This document shows, one piece after another, positions 1 to 9,360 of a DNA stretch of 64,000 nucleotides (position 1 is its first letter; each line of letters starts with the position of its first letter). The stretch covers positions 20,829 through 84,828 of the forward strand of contig JAIUML010000020.1 of assembly GCA_022565595.1 (NCBI GenBank), given 5' to 3'. This DNA comes from Saccharospirillum sp. GTDB lineage: Bacteria; Pseudomonadota; Gammaproteobacteria; Pseudomonadales; Natronospirillaceae. Below the pieces are notes generated by a model. The model was given only the letters and a program-made list of their open reading frames with translations, made no database searches and was not told where the DNA came from. The position numbers and the translations under genes are program-made.

Positions 1-609
1 GAGGCGCGGTATCATCTCTATTCTTCTCGGGTCAATGGTACCCAGAATCGCAGTTACAACCTGAGTGGCTATGACCGGGTGCGTTACTGGAACTGGATTC
101 CGCAACTGGATGAGCTGATCTTCGTGCATTTTGATGAAGGCCAGGAGCTGGCCTACTTCTTCCACGTTGACGACCCGGATCGGAATGACAGCGCCAGCAT
201 TCTGAAAACGGACGAAGGTGAAGACTTGAGCGTCTGGACCGACGCCCAAAATGGACTGGGCGCTATTCTTCCGATTCAGTGGACTCGAAATGGCGAGCGT
301 TTTGCCTTCCGGGGTCATGCGGTGTCGGGTGAGGACGCTCTACATCTGTACGCTTACAGCCTGGATGGAGGTAGCCTGAAAACCGTTTCTGAGCTGGTGG
401 ATTCCGTGCAAAGGGTTGCAGCCGACTTTGTTTGGTCGGATAATGATGAAGGTCTGATATATCGATTGATTCATGATTCAGGCTTGGCGCGTGAGCTGGT
501 GTACCAGCCATTGAGCGGTGATACTGTGCCCCTGGTCGGTGAACGAGCGCCGGTCCAAGGGGAGTTGGCATCGGGTGGTGAAGTCGTCGAGATTGTTGCA
601 CTTCCCTGA
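1..609 (+). CDS. C-terminal part of a propeller-like protein (5' end outside window)
   Basis: The frame is open from the first base, so this is the 3' end of a longer gene; the GTG at 79 is probably internal. The visible ~200 residues are rich in short beta-strand patterns with aromatic and acidic turns (for example WIPQLDELIFVHFD, FVWSDNDEGLIYRL), as in WD40/TolB-like beta-propellers. No signal peptide, catalytic motif or membrane segment is visible in this part. It ends 78 bp before the next gene on the same strand. I do not recognise the family; propeller is an inference from strand periodicity. Confidence 0.6.
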   Translation, partial: EARYHLYSSRVNGTQNRSYNLSGYDRVRYWNWIPQLDELIFVHFDEGQELAYFFHVDDPDRNDSASILKTDEGEDLSVWTDAQNGLGAILPIQWTRNGERFAFRGHAVSGEDALHLYAYSLDGGSLKTVSELVDSVQRVAADFVWSDNDEGLIYRLIHDSGLARELVYQPLSGDTVPLVGERAPVQGELASGGEVVEIVALP

Positions 610-687
610 GCAATAATACTAAAGCCAGTGGCTGATGGACAGCGGCTGGCCAGTTTGAAGATGGAAATACACAAGGACGCGTTTTTT

Positions 688-1092
688 ATGGACGATGCAG
701 ACCCCTCTGTATGCAATACAATGGCCTTTCCTTATGCAACCTTCAGTTGCAATCGCTGCAATCACCAGTTGAATTTGCGTTATCAGGATATCTTCTGGTT
801 GATTAATGACGGCATCCTGAAGTGCGAATTTTGCGATTCTCGACTTGGCGTGGATGAGCCCAGCCGAAGGGCGCTTGGCAGGCAAGTGGCCAAAAAGTCA
901 AGACAGGACCGGGTCATTGCTGCCTTTCTGATTCCCTACCTGCTGGTGTTGGCCATTGTCGCCTTTTTGTGGGGCGGGTTGGCGGTGATTTTCCTCTCCG
1001 GCATGGGTACGCTCGGCTTTCTGTTGCTCAAGGCCATTTTTCGGCCGGAGCGTAACCAGCAATATCGGTTGATTAGCCAGGCCAGGTGGTGA
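688..1092 (+). CDS. Small zinc-ribbon membrane protein
   Basis: A 134-residue protein with two CxxC knuckles (CNRC near residue 20 and CEFC near 47), the usual spacing for a zinc ribbon. A basic stretch follows, then two hydrophobic segments (about residues 75-120), so it is probably an inner-membrane protein with a cytoplasmic N-terminal metal site. I chose ATG 688 because AAGGA lies about nine bases upstream; ATG 661 and GTG 628 are in frame and possible. Function unknown. It is convergent with the DUF1501 gene, whose stop lies 8 bp away. Confidence 0.6.
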   Translation: MDDADPSVCNTMAFPYATFSCNRCNHQLNLRYQDIFWLINDGILKCEFCDSRLGVDEPSRRALGRQVAKKSRQDRVIAAFLIPYLLVLAIVAFLWGGLAVIFLSGMGTLGFLLLKAIFRPERNQQYRLISQARW

Positions 1093-1099
1093 CTCGGTT

Positions 1100-2146
1100 T
1101 TAACCGAGCATGGAGCGCAAGTCGAGGCTGCCGGTTTCCAATGGAAAGGTCGAGTTGTAGTGTTCAATATTGGCCCAGTAACGCAGCAGTTGTTGCAAAT
1201 GGGCCGGCCGGATAATGCGCTCCTGCTGGGTGGCTTGTGGATCCGGGTTCAGGCTCAGATCGCCGTTCAGGCTGAGTGCTTCTACCTGGTCACTGGTGCC
1301 ACCAACACTGTTCCGAGAAAAGCCGTTGTCTCGCATCAGAATGGCGCTGCCCAGCGGCCAGTGATCCTTGCCATCGCCATCGTTGTACCAGGGGGTGCGA
1401 CCGAAATCTGAAGCGACCACGACGCGCAGTCGGCTGACCAGGTTGGTGCCGAAGCGTTGATCCATATCGGCGGCTTCCTGCAGCCGTTGCCTCAGTTGTT
1501 GTTGTCCCAACAACCGATCCAGCCTGGCCTGACGTGCCTGGGCAATCAGATCGAGACTCTCAGGGCGATGGTAGTGACTGTCGACCCAGGTCGGGTCGTT
1601 CGGGTTGATCAGGTCGTTCAGGGTGCTTGGGTCCTGCATCAGGGTAAACTGCGTCAGGCCTGCGGTTTCTCGATAGCCACCATTGCTGAGAAAAGCCAAT
1701 GGCAAGCCGGCGCCGTGGCGAGCGGCGGCCAGCGCCGTCTGGGCCGGGTAGCCATCGGCGAAGCGACCGCTGAAGGTATGGCGCACGCCGGCATTGTGGG
1801 CGTTGGTCTGGGTATCAATGCCATTGATGACCAGCATTTTTGAACCCAAGGTCTGAAACAGTCGTTCGTTGTCGGCAAAGGGGGCATAGCGCAAGCCGTT
1901 GTTTGTGGTGGCGATGCTCTGGCCTGCCTCGGCCCAATGATTGATCCAGACGGTGTTGCCATTGGCCGGGTTCAACCGTTGGCCGTCCTTGGGGTCACAC
2001 AGGCTGGTGACATCCCAACCGCCTTCGGCAAAAACGGTGATATAGATCGGCCCTTCATAGCGCCGGTTCTCGGCCATCGCCCAGGGGCCCAGAACGGGGG
2101 TGAGCCCGGCGGCAAAAAACGCTTTGAGCAGGTCGCGACGATGCAT
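1100..2146 (-). CDS. DUF1501 family protein with Tat-type signal
   Basis: A 348-residue protein starting at ATG 2146 with MHRRDLLKAFFAAG, a twin-arginine-like export signal followed by a hydrophobic stretch and an AMA cleavage site. The body matches DUF1501 (sulfatase/alkaline-phosphatase-like fold): FAEGGWDVTSL near the N-terminus, NGIDTQTNAHNAG in the middle, and VVVASDFGRTPWYN with DHWPLGSAILM towards the end, which carry the Asp/His residues typical of the family. The frame is open about 47 codons further upstream, but that overlaps the neighbour and lacks a signal. The preceding gene ends 2 bp before this start, so the two are probably co-transcribed. Substrate unknown; DUF1501 proteins are commonly paired with a second exported protein. 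Confidence 0.8.
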   Translation of the reverse strand: MHRRDLLKAFFAAGLTPVLGPWAMAENRRYEGPIYITVFAEGGWDVTSLCDPKDGQRLNPANGNTVWINHWAEAGQSIATTNNGLRYAPFADNERLFQTLGSKMLVINGIDTQTNAHNAGVRHTFSGRFADGYPAQTALAAARHGAGLPLAFLSNGGYRETAGLTQFTLMQDPSTLNDLINPNDPTWVDSHYHRPESLDLIAQARQARLDRLLGQQQLRQRLQEAADMDQRFGTNLVSRLRVVVASDFGRTPWYNDGDGKDHWPLGSAILMRDNGFSRNSVGGTSDQVEALSLNGDLSLNPDPQATQQERIIRPAHLQQLLRYWANIEHYNSTFPLETGSLDLRSMLG

Positions 2147-2148
2147 TC

Positions 2149-2691
2149 TTATTCCGTCAGAAACTGAATGTCGGTCAAGAGGTAAACCAGCACTCCGACC
2201 CAGGGCCTGAGTGTCTGCTCGGGGTTGTAGAAGCTGCCAAGGTGCGCTCTGACCGGTTCCGGGTAGCCATTGCTGGCGGCCACCCAATCGCTGTTGCTGA
2301 TGTCATTCCAGTTCAGGGAGATGTCTATGCCGTCGTTCGGGTCTCTGTCCCGAACGGTACGGTACTCGTCTTCATCCGGGTTGGCGTCCGGGCCACTCCA
2401 GGCGGCGACCTGAGACAAATAAGGCGTCGGATCTTCCCAGCTCAGCCGCTGTTCATAAAGGGCCTTGTACAGAGCCCAGGCTGCGTCGACTTCGACAGAG
2501 CCGGTGGTGCCCCAGAGCCGCCACAGGAGGTGGCGCAGATTGCTGCGAATGGCCGCTTCACCGGCTTCGGTCGTCGGGTCGGTGGTGATCTCTACCATGG
2601 GAAAAAGGGTGCGTGGCATGCCCGGCCAGAACTCCTGGAAGACCAGTTCGCAGGCGAGAATTAGCGGCAATACTCTGGATCGCTGTTCCAG
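2149..2691 (-). CDS. Small exported or lipoprotein partner of the DUF1501 gene (start uncertain)
   Basis: About 173-180 residues, unrecognised. The frame has no upstream ATG: possible starts are CTG 2691, TTG 2670 or ATG 2619. With CTG 2691 the N-terminus reads MEQRSRVLPLILACELVFQ, which resembles a short lipoprotein signal with an LAC lipobox; TTG 2670 gives a signal that seems too short. The rest is acidic and Trp-rich (NLRHLLWRLWG, SLNWNDISNSDW) and ends VYLLTDIQFLTE. Its stop is 2 bp from the DUF1501 start, so the pair looks translationally linked. It is divergent from rep. A 5'-truncated gene is an alternative. Confidence 0.5.
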   Translation of the reverse strand: MEQRSRVLPLILACELVFQEFWPGMPRTLFPMVEITTDPTTEAGEAAIRSNLRHLLWRLWGTTGSVEVDAAWALYKALYEQRLSWEDPTPYLSQVAAWSGPDANPDEDEYRTVRDRDPNDGIDISLNWNDISNSDWVAASNGYPEPVRAHLGSFYNPEQTLRPWVGVLVYLLTDIQFLTE

Positions 2692-2759
2692 GCTTGGGGC
2701 CGTTGAACGGTCCTGCTACACTGCGCAGGCTGTTTTACCCCCTTCACTCAGGAACCTCC

Positions 2760-4781
2760 ATGGCCCAGCTTAATCCACGTCAACAGGAATCGGTCAATGA
2801 CATCAGTGGACCATTGTTGGTGCTGGCCGGTGCGGGCAGTGGCAAGACCTCCGTTATTACCCAGAAAATTGCTTATCTGGTCAACGAGTGTGGCTACAAG
2901 GCCCACAACATAGCGGCCGTCACCTTTACCAACAAAGCCGCCAGGGAGATGAAGGCACGGGTCAGCAAGCTGATCAAAGGCAAGGCCGGGCGTGGCCTGA
3001 TCGTCTCCACTTTTCACAACCTGGGCCTGAACATTCTGCGTCGTGAAGGCACCCATCTCGGGCTCAAGAGCGGCTTTACCCTGTTTGATGATCACGACTC
3101 CAAAGCCCTGATCAAGGATATTGTATTGCGTGAAGTGCCCAACGCAGTCGATGAAGTGGACTACTTTCGCAATATGATCAGCCTGTGGAAGAACGACCTG
3201 GTCGAACCCGATGAATTGCGCGGCAAGCTGGACGATGCCCGCGACGCCCTCGCCCTGGAAGTTTACGACCAGTACAACCGCATGTTGAGCGCCTATAATG
3301 CGGTTGACTTTGACGACCTGATTCGTTTGCCGACCTTGCTCTTTCGGGGGTACCCCGAGGTATTGGCACGCTGGCAGCGACGTATTCGCTACCTGCTGGT
3401 TGATGAGTATCAGGACACCAACATCTCTCAGTATCTGTTGGTCAAGTATCTGGTGGGCGATCAGCCCCGCTTTACCGTGGTGGGCGATGACGATCAGTCC
3501 ATTTACTCCTGGCGCGGTGCTCGGCCCGAGAACCTGGTACAGCTACAGACCGACTTCCCCGGCTTGCGCATCGTCAAGCTGGAGCAGAACTACCGCTCCA
3601 CCGGCCTCATTCTGAAGGCCGCCAACACCGTCATCGACAACAATCCCCATGTATTCACCAAAAAGCTGTGGAGCGAGATGGGCTTTGGCGACCCGATTCG
3701 CGTGATCCGCATGGCCAGCGATGAAGCCGAGTCGGAGCGCATCGCCAACGAGATTCTGCACCAGCACTTGATGCGCAAAGGAGAGTATCGCGACTTCGCC
3801 GTGCTCTATCGGGGCAATCACCAGGCTCGGATACTGGAAATCAAGCTGCAACAGAACCGCATCCCTTACAAGATCAACGGCGGCACCTCCTTTTTTGCCA
3901 AAGCCGAAATCAAGGACATCATGTGTTACCTGCGCCTGCTGGTGAACCCGGATGACGATGCCGCCTTTCTGCGCATCATCAACACCCCCAGACGCGAGAT
4001 CGGCCCCGCCACCCTGGAAAAGCTCAACGACTACGCAGCCGGGCGCAGCATCAGCCTGACCAAAGCCTGTGAAGAGATGGGGCTGCAGCAACACCTGCCA
4101 GACAAGGCCGCCCAGCGCCTGAGCCGGTTCGCCGACTGGTTGCAGCGCACCATTCAGAAACTGCACACCGAAGCCGACCCGACCATGGTCATACGAGAGT
4201 TGGTGACCGACATCAACTACGAAGCCTGGTTGCGCCAGGACAGCGTCTCCGACCGACAGGCGGAAAAGCGCCTGGCCAACGTCCATATCCTGATCGACAG
4301 CCTGAAATCCATGCTTGAGCGCGGTGACGAAGACGACGATTCCGACCTTCAGGTACAGGACGCCATCGGCAAGCTCTTGCTGCGCGACATCATGGATCGC
4401 CAGGAAGAGGAAGACGACGAAGACGCCGTCCAGTTGATGACCCTGCACGCCTCCAAGGGCCTGGAATTCCCGCATGTCTTCGTCATAGGCCTGGAAGAAG
4501 AACTGCTGCCGCACCGCAACAGCATCGAAAGCGGTGATATCGAAGAAGAGCGCCGGCTGATGTACGTCGGCATCACCCGGGCGCAACGCACCCTTACCCT
4601 CACCTACGCCGCCCGGCGCAAACAGTTCGGCGAAATCATCGACTGCACCCCAAGCCGCTTTCTGGACGAACTGCCCGCCGAAGACCTCGTCTGGGAAGGC
4701 CAGGAACAGAGCAATGCCGAAGTCACCAAGGCGGCAGGTCAGGCGACGTTTGCCAGCCTGAGGGCCTTGATGAACTCCTGA
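2760..4781 (+). CDS. rep: ATP-dependent DNA helicase Rep
   Basis: A 673-residue UvrD/Rep-type SF1A 3'-5' DNA helicase, which helps replication forks past protein blocks and restart. Motifs run in order: LNPRQQESV (Q motif), AGAGSGKTS (Walker A, residues ~22-30), TFTNKAAREM (Ia), VDEYQDTN (II, DExQ box), VVGDDDQSIYSWRGA (III), LEQNYRS (IV), LMTLHASKGLEFPHVF (V) and EERRLMYVGITRAQ (VI). Length is normal for Rep (about 670), and the short C-terminus fits Rep better than UvrD. ATG 2760 was chosen because the protein then begins MAQLNPRQQ as in homologues; CAGGAACC lies just upstream. Transcribed divergently from the DUF1501 pair. Confidence 0.95.
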   Translation: MAQLNPRQQESVNDISGPLLVLAGAGSGKTSVITQKIAYLVNECGYKAHNIAAVTFTNKAAREMKARVSKLIKGKAGRGLIVSTFHNLGLNILRREGTHLGLKSGFTLFDDHDSKALIKDIVLREVPNAVDEVDYFRNMISLWKNDLVEPDELRGKLDDARDALALEVYDQYNRMLSAYNAVDFDDLIRLPTLLFRGYPEVLARWQRRIRYLLVDEYQDTNISQYLLVKYLVGDQPRFTVVGDDDQSIYSWRGARPENLVQLQTDFPGLRIVKLEQNYRSTGLILKAANTVIDNNPHVFTKKLWSEMGFGDPIRVIRMASDEAESERIANEILHQHLMRKGEYRDFAVLYRGNHQARILEIKLQQNRIPYKINGGTSFFAKAEIKDIMCYLRLLVNPDDDAAFLRIINTPRREIGPATLEKLNDYAAGRSISLTKACEEMGLQQHLPDKAAQRLSRFADWLQRTIQKLHTEADPTMVIRELVTDINYEAWLRQDSVSDRQAEKRLANVHILIDSLKSMLERGDEDDDSDLQVQDAIGKLLLRDIMDRQEEEDDEDAVQLMTLHASKGLEFPHVFVIGLEEELLPHRNSIESGDIEEERRLMYVGITRAQRTLTLTYAARRKQFGEIIDCTPSRFLDELPAEDLVWEGQEQSNAEVTKAAGQATFASLRALMNS

Positions 4782-4863
4782 TCGAGCGTCTGGTAAATCC
4801 ATAGGCAGGGAGGTGCAATATCGTTTATGCTTTAGGCTGTTATAAAAATAAAGCGCAGGCCCT

Positions 4864-7524
4864 GTGTCAAACGAGCCACCCATCACAATCGCCACGGCCA
4901 AGCTCATGCTGGACCGTGATTATCGAGTATTGCATTTCAGCGATACCAGTAGACTTCTTTTGGACACGCCCGTGTCCGAAGGCGTCCCATTGCTTGAAGC
5001 CTGGCCCGGTTTTGAGTCCTGGCTGAACCAGTACCTCAACCAGCCTTCGCCTGGTAACAACTTCAGTAGTTGCGTACCTGGCACCCTGGCGTCGTTGACG
5101 CATCTTGGCGACGAGTTTGAGTTGTTGCACATCTGGCGCCAATTGGATGTACTGAAGAGTAGCCTGACACTGCTGCAGTTCAATGCCCTGGTCTTCGATC
5201 GGGACGCCAGACTGGTGTTCTCGAACCAGGCCGCTCAGCGGTTTCTTCAGCGCCAGCGGGTAGAAGACTGGTTGCCGTTGTTGCCTGATGAATGGCATAG
5301 CGACTTTTCCGACTGGCTGAGCAGCGATGCACCCACTGAGTATGAGAAAGAATTCAATGGACAGTTTTTGCGGTGGGAAATCAGCAGCGACCCCAGCCAT
5401 CAGCACCTGGTCATGGTCTGCCATCCCATGCTTGATCGTGAAAACTACCGGCGCATCCTGGAATACTCGGTCGATGGTATCTACCAGACCAGTGGTGCTG
5501 GCGAACTGGTTTATGCCAATCAGTCACTCGCCCAGCTGTTTGGCTACAGCAACCCGAGTGACATGAAGCAACGCATTCGTCATGTTGAGCACGATATCTA
5601 TCGCTACCCGGAGGATCGTCGGCGCTTTGTCAATCAGCTCAGAGAGCAGGGTGAAGTGGTCGGTTTTGAGTGTGAAATGTTCGACAGATACGGAAACAGT
5701 ATCTGGATTCGACAGAACGCGCGCGCCATTTCTAACGAAGAGGGCCAACTGGAGCATATTATCGGCACCGTTGCCGACATGAGCGATTACAAGCGTTCCG
5801 AATTGGCCAGGCTCAAGGCGGAAAAACAATACCAGCGCTTGTTCAATACCGCCCAGGCTGGGCTCTACCAGTCCGTTGCCAGTGCCGGCACCAATCATGG
5901 TGGGCGGTTGTTGCGCGTCAACCAGATGTTTGCGCACATGCTGGGCTATTATTCACCCGAGCATTGCGTGCAACAGGTCACGGATATCGGCAAAGATATT
6001 TACGCCGAACCGGATCAGCGCGAGGCATTGCTCCAGCGCTTGCGTGCCGAGTCCGTAGTCAGCAGTGAGCGGGTGCTGTTCAAACGCAGAGATGGCTCAC
6101 TCATCTGGGTCATGCTCAATGCCCAATACATCGAGTCAGCAGAACCTGAAGAGACGCTTATTGAAGGCTCTATTTACGACATTACTCACCTGGTTGAAGC
6201 GGAGAATGAGATCCGTTTTCTGGCGGAGCACGACCCGTTAACACGCCTGCCTAATCGCAGTCAGTTCCAGCAACAACTCCAGGCCCTCCATGGCTATTGG
6301 CAAGCCCTGCCGGGCCATGAGTTTGTCGTTGTTTTTCTGGATCTGGATCACTTCAAGGACATTAACGATACCCTGGGTCATCTTGTGGGTGACTCCCTGT
6401 TGCAGGAAGTTGCGCGCCGTTTGCAGCAACCCTTGAACGTCGCCTACGAGACGTTCCGACTCGGTGGTGATGAGTTTGGTATTCTGATTGATGGCGCCGT
6501 CTCTGATTCCGAGCTTGATGTGTTGTGCCGACAAATCATTGAGCGCATCAGCCGCGAATACCGCTATCAGGATAACATTCTCAGAGTGTCTGCCAGCCTG
6601 GGGGTGGTGCGCAGTAATCAGTTGGCTATGTCCGACCCGGGCGCAGTGCTGGAAGAGATCATGAGTGCTGCCGATCTGGCACTCTATAGCTGTAAACGGG
6701 CAGGTCGTGCGGGTTATCAACTCTATCAGGAGCCAATGAAAACCCGATTGCTGGCCGAAAAAGAGCTAGAGCAAAGGCTTGAACAGGCCTTGAGAGACGA
6801 TCAACTGCAACTGTATTTCCAGCCAATTTTCTGTACAAAGTCCGACCGAATAATCGGTGCCGAGGCCCTGATTCGTTGGCCAACGGAAGATGGCATGATC
6901 AGCCCGGCTACCTTTATTCCCCTGGCAGAACGCTGCGGGCTGATCGCCAACATAGATGCCTGGGTCATCCGCAAGGTCGTGCACTATCTGCGTTTGCTGG
7001 CTGGTAACCACCCCGACATCAACATCAGCTTCAACCTCTCGGCGTACCACTTCAACTACAACAGCTTTAACGAGTTGTTTGACCCGTTGGCCGATCAGAT
7101 CCAGCGCTGGGGTTCGAGGATGACGGTCGAGTTGACCGAACGAGTGATGTTCGAACACACGGATAAGGTTCTTGAATCCTTGAACCTGTTGCGACAATTC
7201 GGAGTCAATATCTCTCTCGATGACTTCGGCACTGGTTACTCATCCTTGAGTTACCTGACCCAGTTTCCAATCAGCAAGATCAAGATTGACCAGAGCTTTA
7301 TCCAGAACATGGATATAGACGCCACTGCCAGGGCTGTCGTTCAGGCTGCCACGCAGATCGGCAAGACACTGAAACTGCAGATCAACGCAGAAGGTGTAGA
7401 AACTCAGGCGCAATACGATTACGTGTGCGACCTTGGCATAGACGAGGCCCAGGGCTTTCACCTCGCACGACCCATGCCGATGGATGAACTGTTACAGCGG
7501 CTGAGTAAAGAGGCCAGCAAGTAA
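4864..7524 (+). CDS. PAS-GGDEF-EAL c-di-GMP signalling protein
   Basis: An 886-residue cytoplasmic protein beginning at GTG 4864 (MSNEPPITIA). The N-terminal ~435 residues hold at least two clear PAS domains with PAC ends (YSVDGIYQTSGAGELVYANQ near residue 205 and FNTAQAGLYQSV near 330) and probably one or two weaker ones. A GGDEF domain follows (HDPLTRLPNR ~456, intact GGDEF ~534), then an EAL domain (EALIRW ~666, DDFGTGYSSLSYL ~787). Both catalytic signatures are intact and I see no RxxD I-site at the usual place. It could make or degrade c-di-GMP in response to a PAS signal. No membrane segments. Preceded by an 82-bp gap after rep, so possibly its own promoter. Confidence 0.93.
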   Translation: MSNEPPITIATAKLMLDRDYRVLHFSDTSRLLLDTPVSEGVPLLEAWPGFESWLNQYLNQPSPGNNFSSCVPGTLASLTHLGDEFELLHIWRQLDVLKSSLTLLQFNALVFDRDARLVFSNQAAQRFLQRQRVEDWLPLLPDEWHSDFSDWLSSDAPTEYEKEFNGQFLRWEISSDPSHQHLVMVCHPMLDRENYRRILEYSVDGIYQTSGAGELVYANQSLAQLFGYSNPSDMKQRIRHVEHDIYRYPEDRRRFVNQLREQGEVVGFECEMFDRYGNSIWIRQNARAISNEEGQLEHIIGTVADMSDYKRSELARLKAEKQYQRLFNTAQAGLYQSVASAGTNHGGRLLRVNQMFAHMLGYYSPEHCVQQVTDIGKDIYAEPDQREALLQRLRAESVVSSERVLFKRRDGSLIWVMLNAQYIESAEPEETLIEGSIYDITHLVEAENEIRFLAEHDPLTRLPNRSQFQQQLQALHGYWQALPGHEFVVVFLDLDHFKDINDTLGHLVGDSLLQEVARRLQQPLNVAYETFRLGGDEFGILIDGAVSDSELDVLCRQIIERISREYRYQDNILRVSASLGVVRSNQLAMSDPGAVLEEIMSAADLALYSCKRAGRAGYQLYQEPMKTRLLAEKELEQRLEQALRDDQLQLYFQPIFCTKSDRIIGAEALIRWPTEDGMISPATFIPLAERCGLIANIDAWVIRKVVHYLRLLAGNHPDINISFNLSAYHFNYNSFNELFDPLADQIQRWGSRMTVELTERVMFEHTDKVLESLNLLRQFGVNISLDDFGTGYSSLSYLTQFPISKIKIDQSFIQNMDIDATARAVVQAATQIGKTLKLQINAEGVETQAQYDYVCDLGIDEAQGFHLARPMPMDELLQRLSKEASK

Positions 7525-7547
7525 TATTGAGCGCACAGTTCACTCTT

Positions 7548-8270
7548 CTATTGCAGACAACACTGCTTATACTTCTTGCCACTACCACAAGGGCAGGGGT
7601 CGTTGCGGCCCACCTTGCCCTGGCGTTGCTCGGGCGTGCCTGATTCCAGCATGACGCGAAGGGACATCGACAAGCGGGCATGCAAATCGACTGCTTTCGG
7701 AAGTTGCTTGATCACTTCATCAGCAAGTTGATCCGGCCTCATGGCGGAGTTACGCTTGGCCAGAAACTGCCGCGCATGGTCGGGTGTAGCAAAGAACCGC
7801 AAAGCAAAGAGTTGGCTGTCGAGTTCCGATTGCAATTCAGCGGGTATCAAGTGCTGCCAGGAGTCTTCTGCCAATCGATAGCCAATGCTGAAACCCAGGC
7901 TCCAGTCATTCAAGATGCTGCCGGGTTTGATCTGCTCCACGGCATCCAGGTCATCAACCTTTGGCAGAGGGTAGCGCTGCTGCTGGCAACGTTTCTCCAT
8001 TTGCAATTGATAGGACAGTACGGCATTAATCAGGTTCAGCGTCGGCTCAACCCTGGGCATCAATTGCGTAAAAGGCTCCAGCCAATCGCTCACCGAGATA
8101 GCGATCGGGGCCTGGCATATGGCAAACAGATAGCCATCTATGCCTGCCAGGCTGGCCGGTATCAGCGTCGGTTCGCTGCGATCTTCCTCGGGCTGTTGCT
8201 GCAGCCATTCATTGAGCAAGTTTCTGGCTTGCGCAAAGTCGAGGTTTTTCAGGTTCAGGTCTTCAGTCAT
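7548..8270 (-). CDS. UPF0149/YecA-like protein with C-terminal SEC-C zinc motif
   Basis: A 240-residue protein with a helical UPF0149-like body ([28 protein letters not shown]) and a C-terminal SEC-C metal-binding motif, [16 protein letters not shown], the same kind of tail as SecA and YecA. ATG 8270 (MTEDLNLKN) was chosen because the body begins there; the frame runs 33 codons further but would overlap the upstream gene more. It overlaps the 3' end of the DUF1244 gene by 8 bp, so the two are probably translationally coupled. Role uncertain; SEC-C tails bind zinc and are often linked to protein quality control or ribosome contact. Confidence 0.8.
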   Translation of the reverse strand: MTEDLNLKNLDFAQARNLLNEWLQQQPEEDRSEPTLIPASLAGIDGYLFAICQAPIAISVSDWLEPFTQLMPRVEPTLNLINAVLSYQLQMEKRCQQQRYPLPKVDDLDAVEQIKPGSILNDWSLGFSIGYRLAEDSWQHLIPAELQSELDSQLFALRFFATPDHARQFLAKRNSAMRPDQLADEVIKQLPKAVDLHARLSMSLRVMLESGTPEQRQGKVGRNDPCPCGSGKKYKQCCLQ

Positions 8271-8559
8271 GCTTGTGTGATTGCTCAAAATGGGCCTTTT
8301 GCTCAGCGCTGGCTTCAGTCTGGAAACGTGCTTTCCACTCGGCGTAAGGCATTCCATAAATGATTTCACGAGCGGCTTCCTTGTCCAGCTCTATACCGCG
8401 TTCAGCCGCTGCCTCACCATACCAGCGAGACAAACAATTCCGGCAGAAGCCAGCCAGGTTCATCAGGTCAATATTCTGAACGTCCTTACGCTCATCCAGG
8501 TGTTGCAGCAACCGCCGAAAAGCGGCCGCTTCCAGTTCAGTTTGTGTGTCTTTGTTCAT
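8263..8559 (-). CDS. DUF1244 family protein
   Basis: A 98-residue protein matching the small proteobacterial DUF1244 family: [35 protein letters not shown] followed by [12 protein letters not shown], with a conserved CRNCLSRW segment that could bind a metal. ATG 8559 is preferred because GGAAG sits eight bases upstream; ATG 8574 is the alternative. Function unknown. Coupled to the UPF0149 gene by an 8-bp overlap. The gene starts immediately beside repeat element A. Confidence 0.8.
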   Translation of the reverse strand: MNKDTQTELEAAAFRRLLQHLDERKDVQNIDLMNLAGFCRNCLSRWYGEAAAERGIELDKEAAREIIYGMPYAEWKARFQTEASAEQKAHFEQSHKHD

Positions 8560-8597
8560 TTTGGTTTCTTCCATCTTTTAAGGGTTGCGGCAATGGT

Positions 8598-8790
8598 CCG
8601 CACTCGCTACCCGGTAGCCCATCATAAGGGACGCTGTAAATACCTATAAGGCTCATCCCTGAGCCTTACCCTTCGGGCTCGCTTCGCTCATGCAAAAACG
8701 CTCCCGGCGTTTTTGTCCCTGTAAGCTCGGCGGTAGCCATCCATGGCTACCGACGCCCCTATGATGGGCTACCGGGCATCGATTGCTCGC
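8598..8790. repeat. Nested inverted repeat, copy A (long form)
   Basis: Outer arms 8610-8626 and 8760-8776 are perfect 17-bp inverted repeats. Inside come the family motif GGGACGCTGTAAATAC (8628-8643), an extra hairpin-rich insert (8644-8719), the motif GTAAGCTCGGCG (8721-8732), an inner hairpin GGTAGCCA/TGGCTACC around CATCC, and CGACGCCCC before the right arm. An 8-bp direct repeat GCAATGGT occurs at 8590-8597 and 8789-8796. It lies between the DUF1244 and yciH genes, both of which are on the minus strand. Same family as copies B to E. Confidence 0.85.
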
Positions 8791-8814
8791 AATGGTGGCT
8801 TCACTAAAACTTGG

Positions 8815-9156
8815 TTACCCACCCGCTTTCTTGACGGTAAAGCCACGCTTAGATAACTCTTCAACCAGGATGTCTCGTTGATCACCCTGTATCTCGATCA
8901 CAAAATCCTTCACCGTCCCACCCGTTCCGCAACGCGCTTTCAATTGCTTGGCCAGGGCTTTCAGTTCTTTCTCCGCCATGGGGACACCCGTTATCAGCGT
9001 AACCCCCTTGCCCTTGCGGCCTTTGGTTTCTCGGCTGACACGGACGATGCCATCGCCAGCCGGAGGTGCTGATGATTGTTTGCATTGGCATTGTTTAAGG
9101 GGCTGATCACAGTCAGGACAGGTGCGTCCGGATTCTGTGCTGTATACCAGGGCCAT
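8815..9156 (-). CDS. yciH: SUI1/eIF1-family translation factor YciH
   Basis: A 113-residue protein starting at ATG 9156 (MALVYSTESGRTCPDCDQPL). The N-terminus carries a CPDC...CQC cysteine cluster as in bacterial YciH. The C-terminal ~75 residues are the SUI1 fold: KGKGVTLITGVP, the conserved CGTGGTVKDFVIEIQGDQRD and ILVEELSKRGFTVKKAGG. The family is the bacterial homologue of eIF1, thought to affect start-site fidelity. Length and domain order are typical. It is flanked by repeat elements A and B. Confidence 0.92.
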   Translation of the reverse strand: MALVYSTESGRTCPDCDQPLKQCQCKQSSAPPAGDGIVRVSRETKGRKGKGVTLITGVPMAEKELKALAKQLKARCGTGGTVKDFVIEIQGDQRDILVEELSKRGFTVKKAGG

Positions 9157-9205
9157 GGTAACTCCGAGGGTTAGGCGGGTGCATTGCAAAATTGAGCGAC
9201 GGTGG

Positions 9206-9301
9206 CTGGGTAGTCCTCTGAAGGGGCGTCGATCCCCAGGGATGGGGATCGCCGAGCTTACAGGGATGTACTTGCAGCGTCCCCTGCAGAGGACTACCCA
9301 G
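9206..9301. repeat. Nested inverted repeat, copy B (short form)
   Basis: Perfect 15-bp arms at 9206-9220 and 9287-9301. On the minus strand the interior reads GGGGACGCTGCAAGTAC, then ATCCCTGTAAGCTCGGCG, an inner hairpin GATCCCCA/TGGGGATC (9231-9250) and CGACGCCCC. This is the compact 96-bp form of the family, with no insert. It lies between yciH and the FrnE-like gene. Confidence 0.85.
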
Positions 9302-9360
9302 TTACCGGCGCGGGCTCAAGTCGCTACAGTATACCAAACCGACAAAGACGGGTCTTCGAA

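Noticed and set aside
3543..4907. 454-residue minus-strand frame opposite rep
   Set aside because: It is the antisense of a clear helicase gene and its residue pattern is the complement of it, not a protein family.
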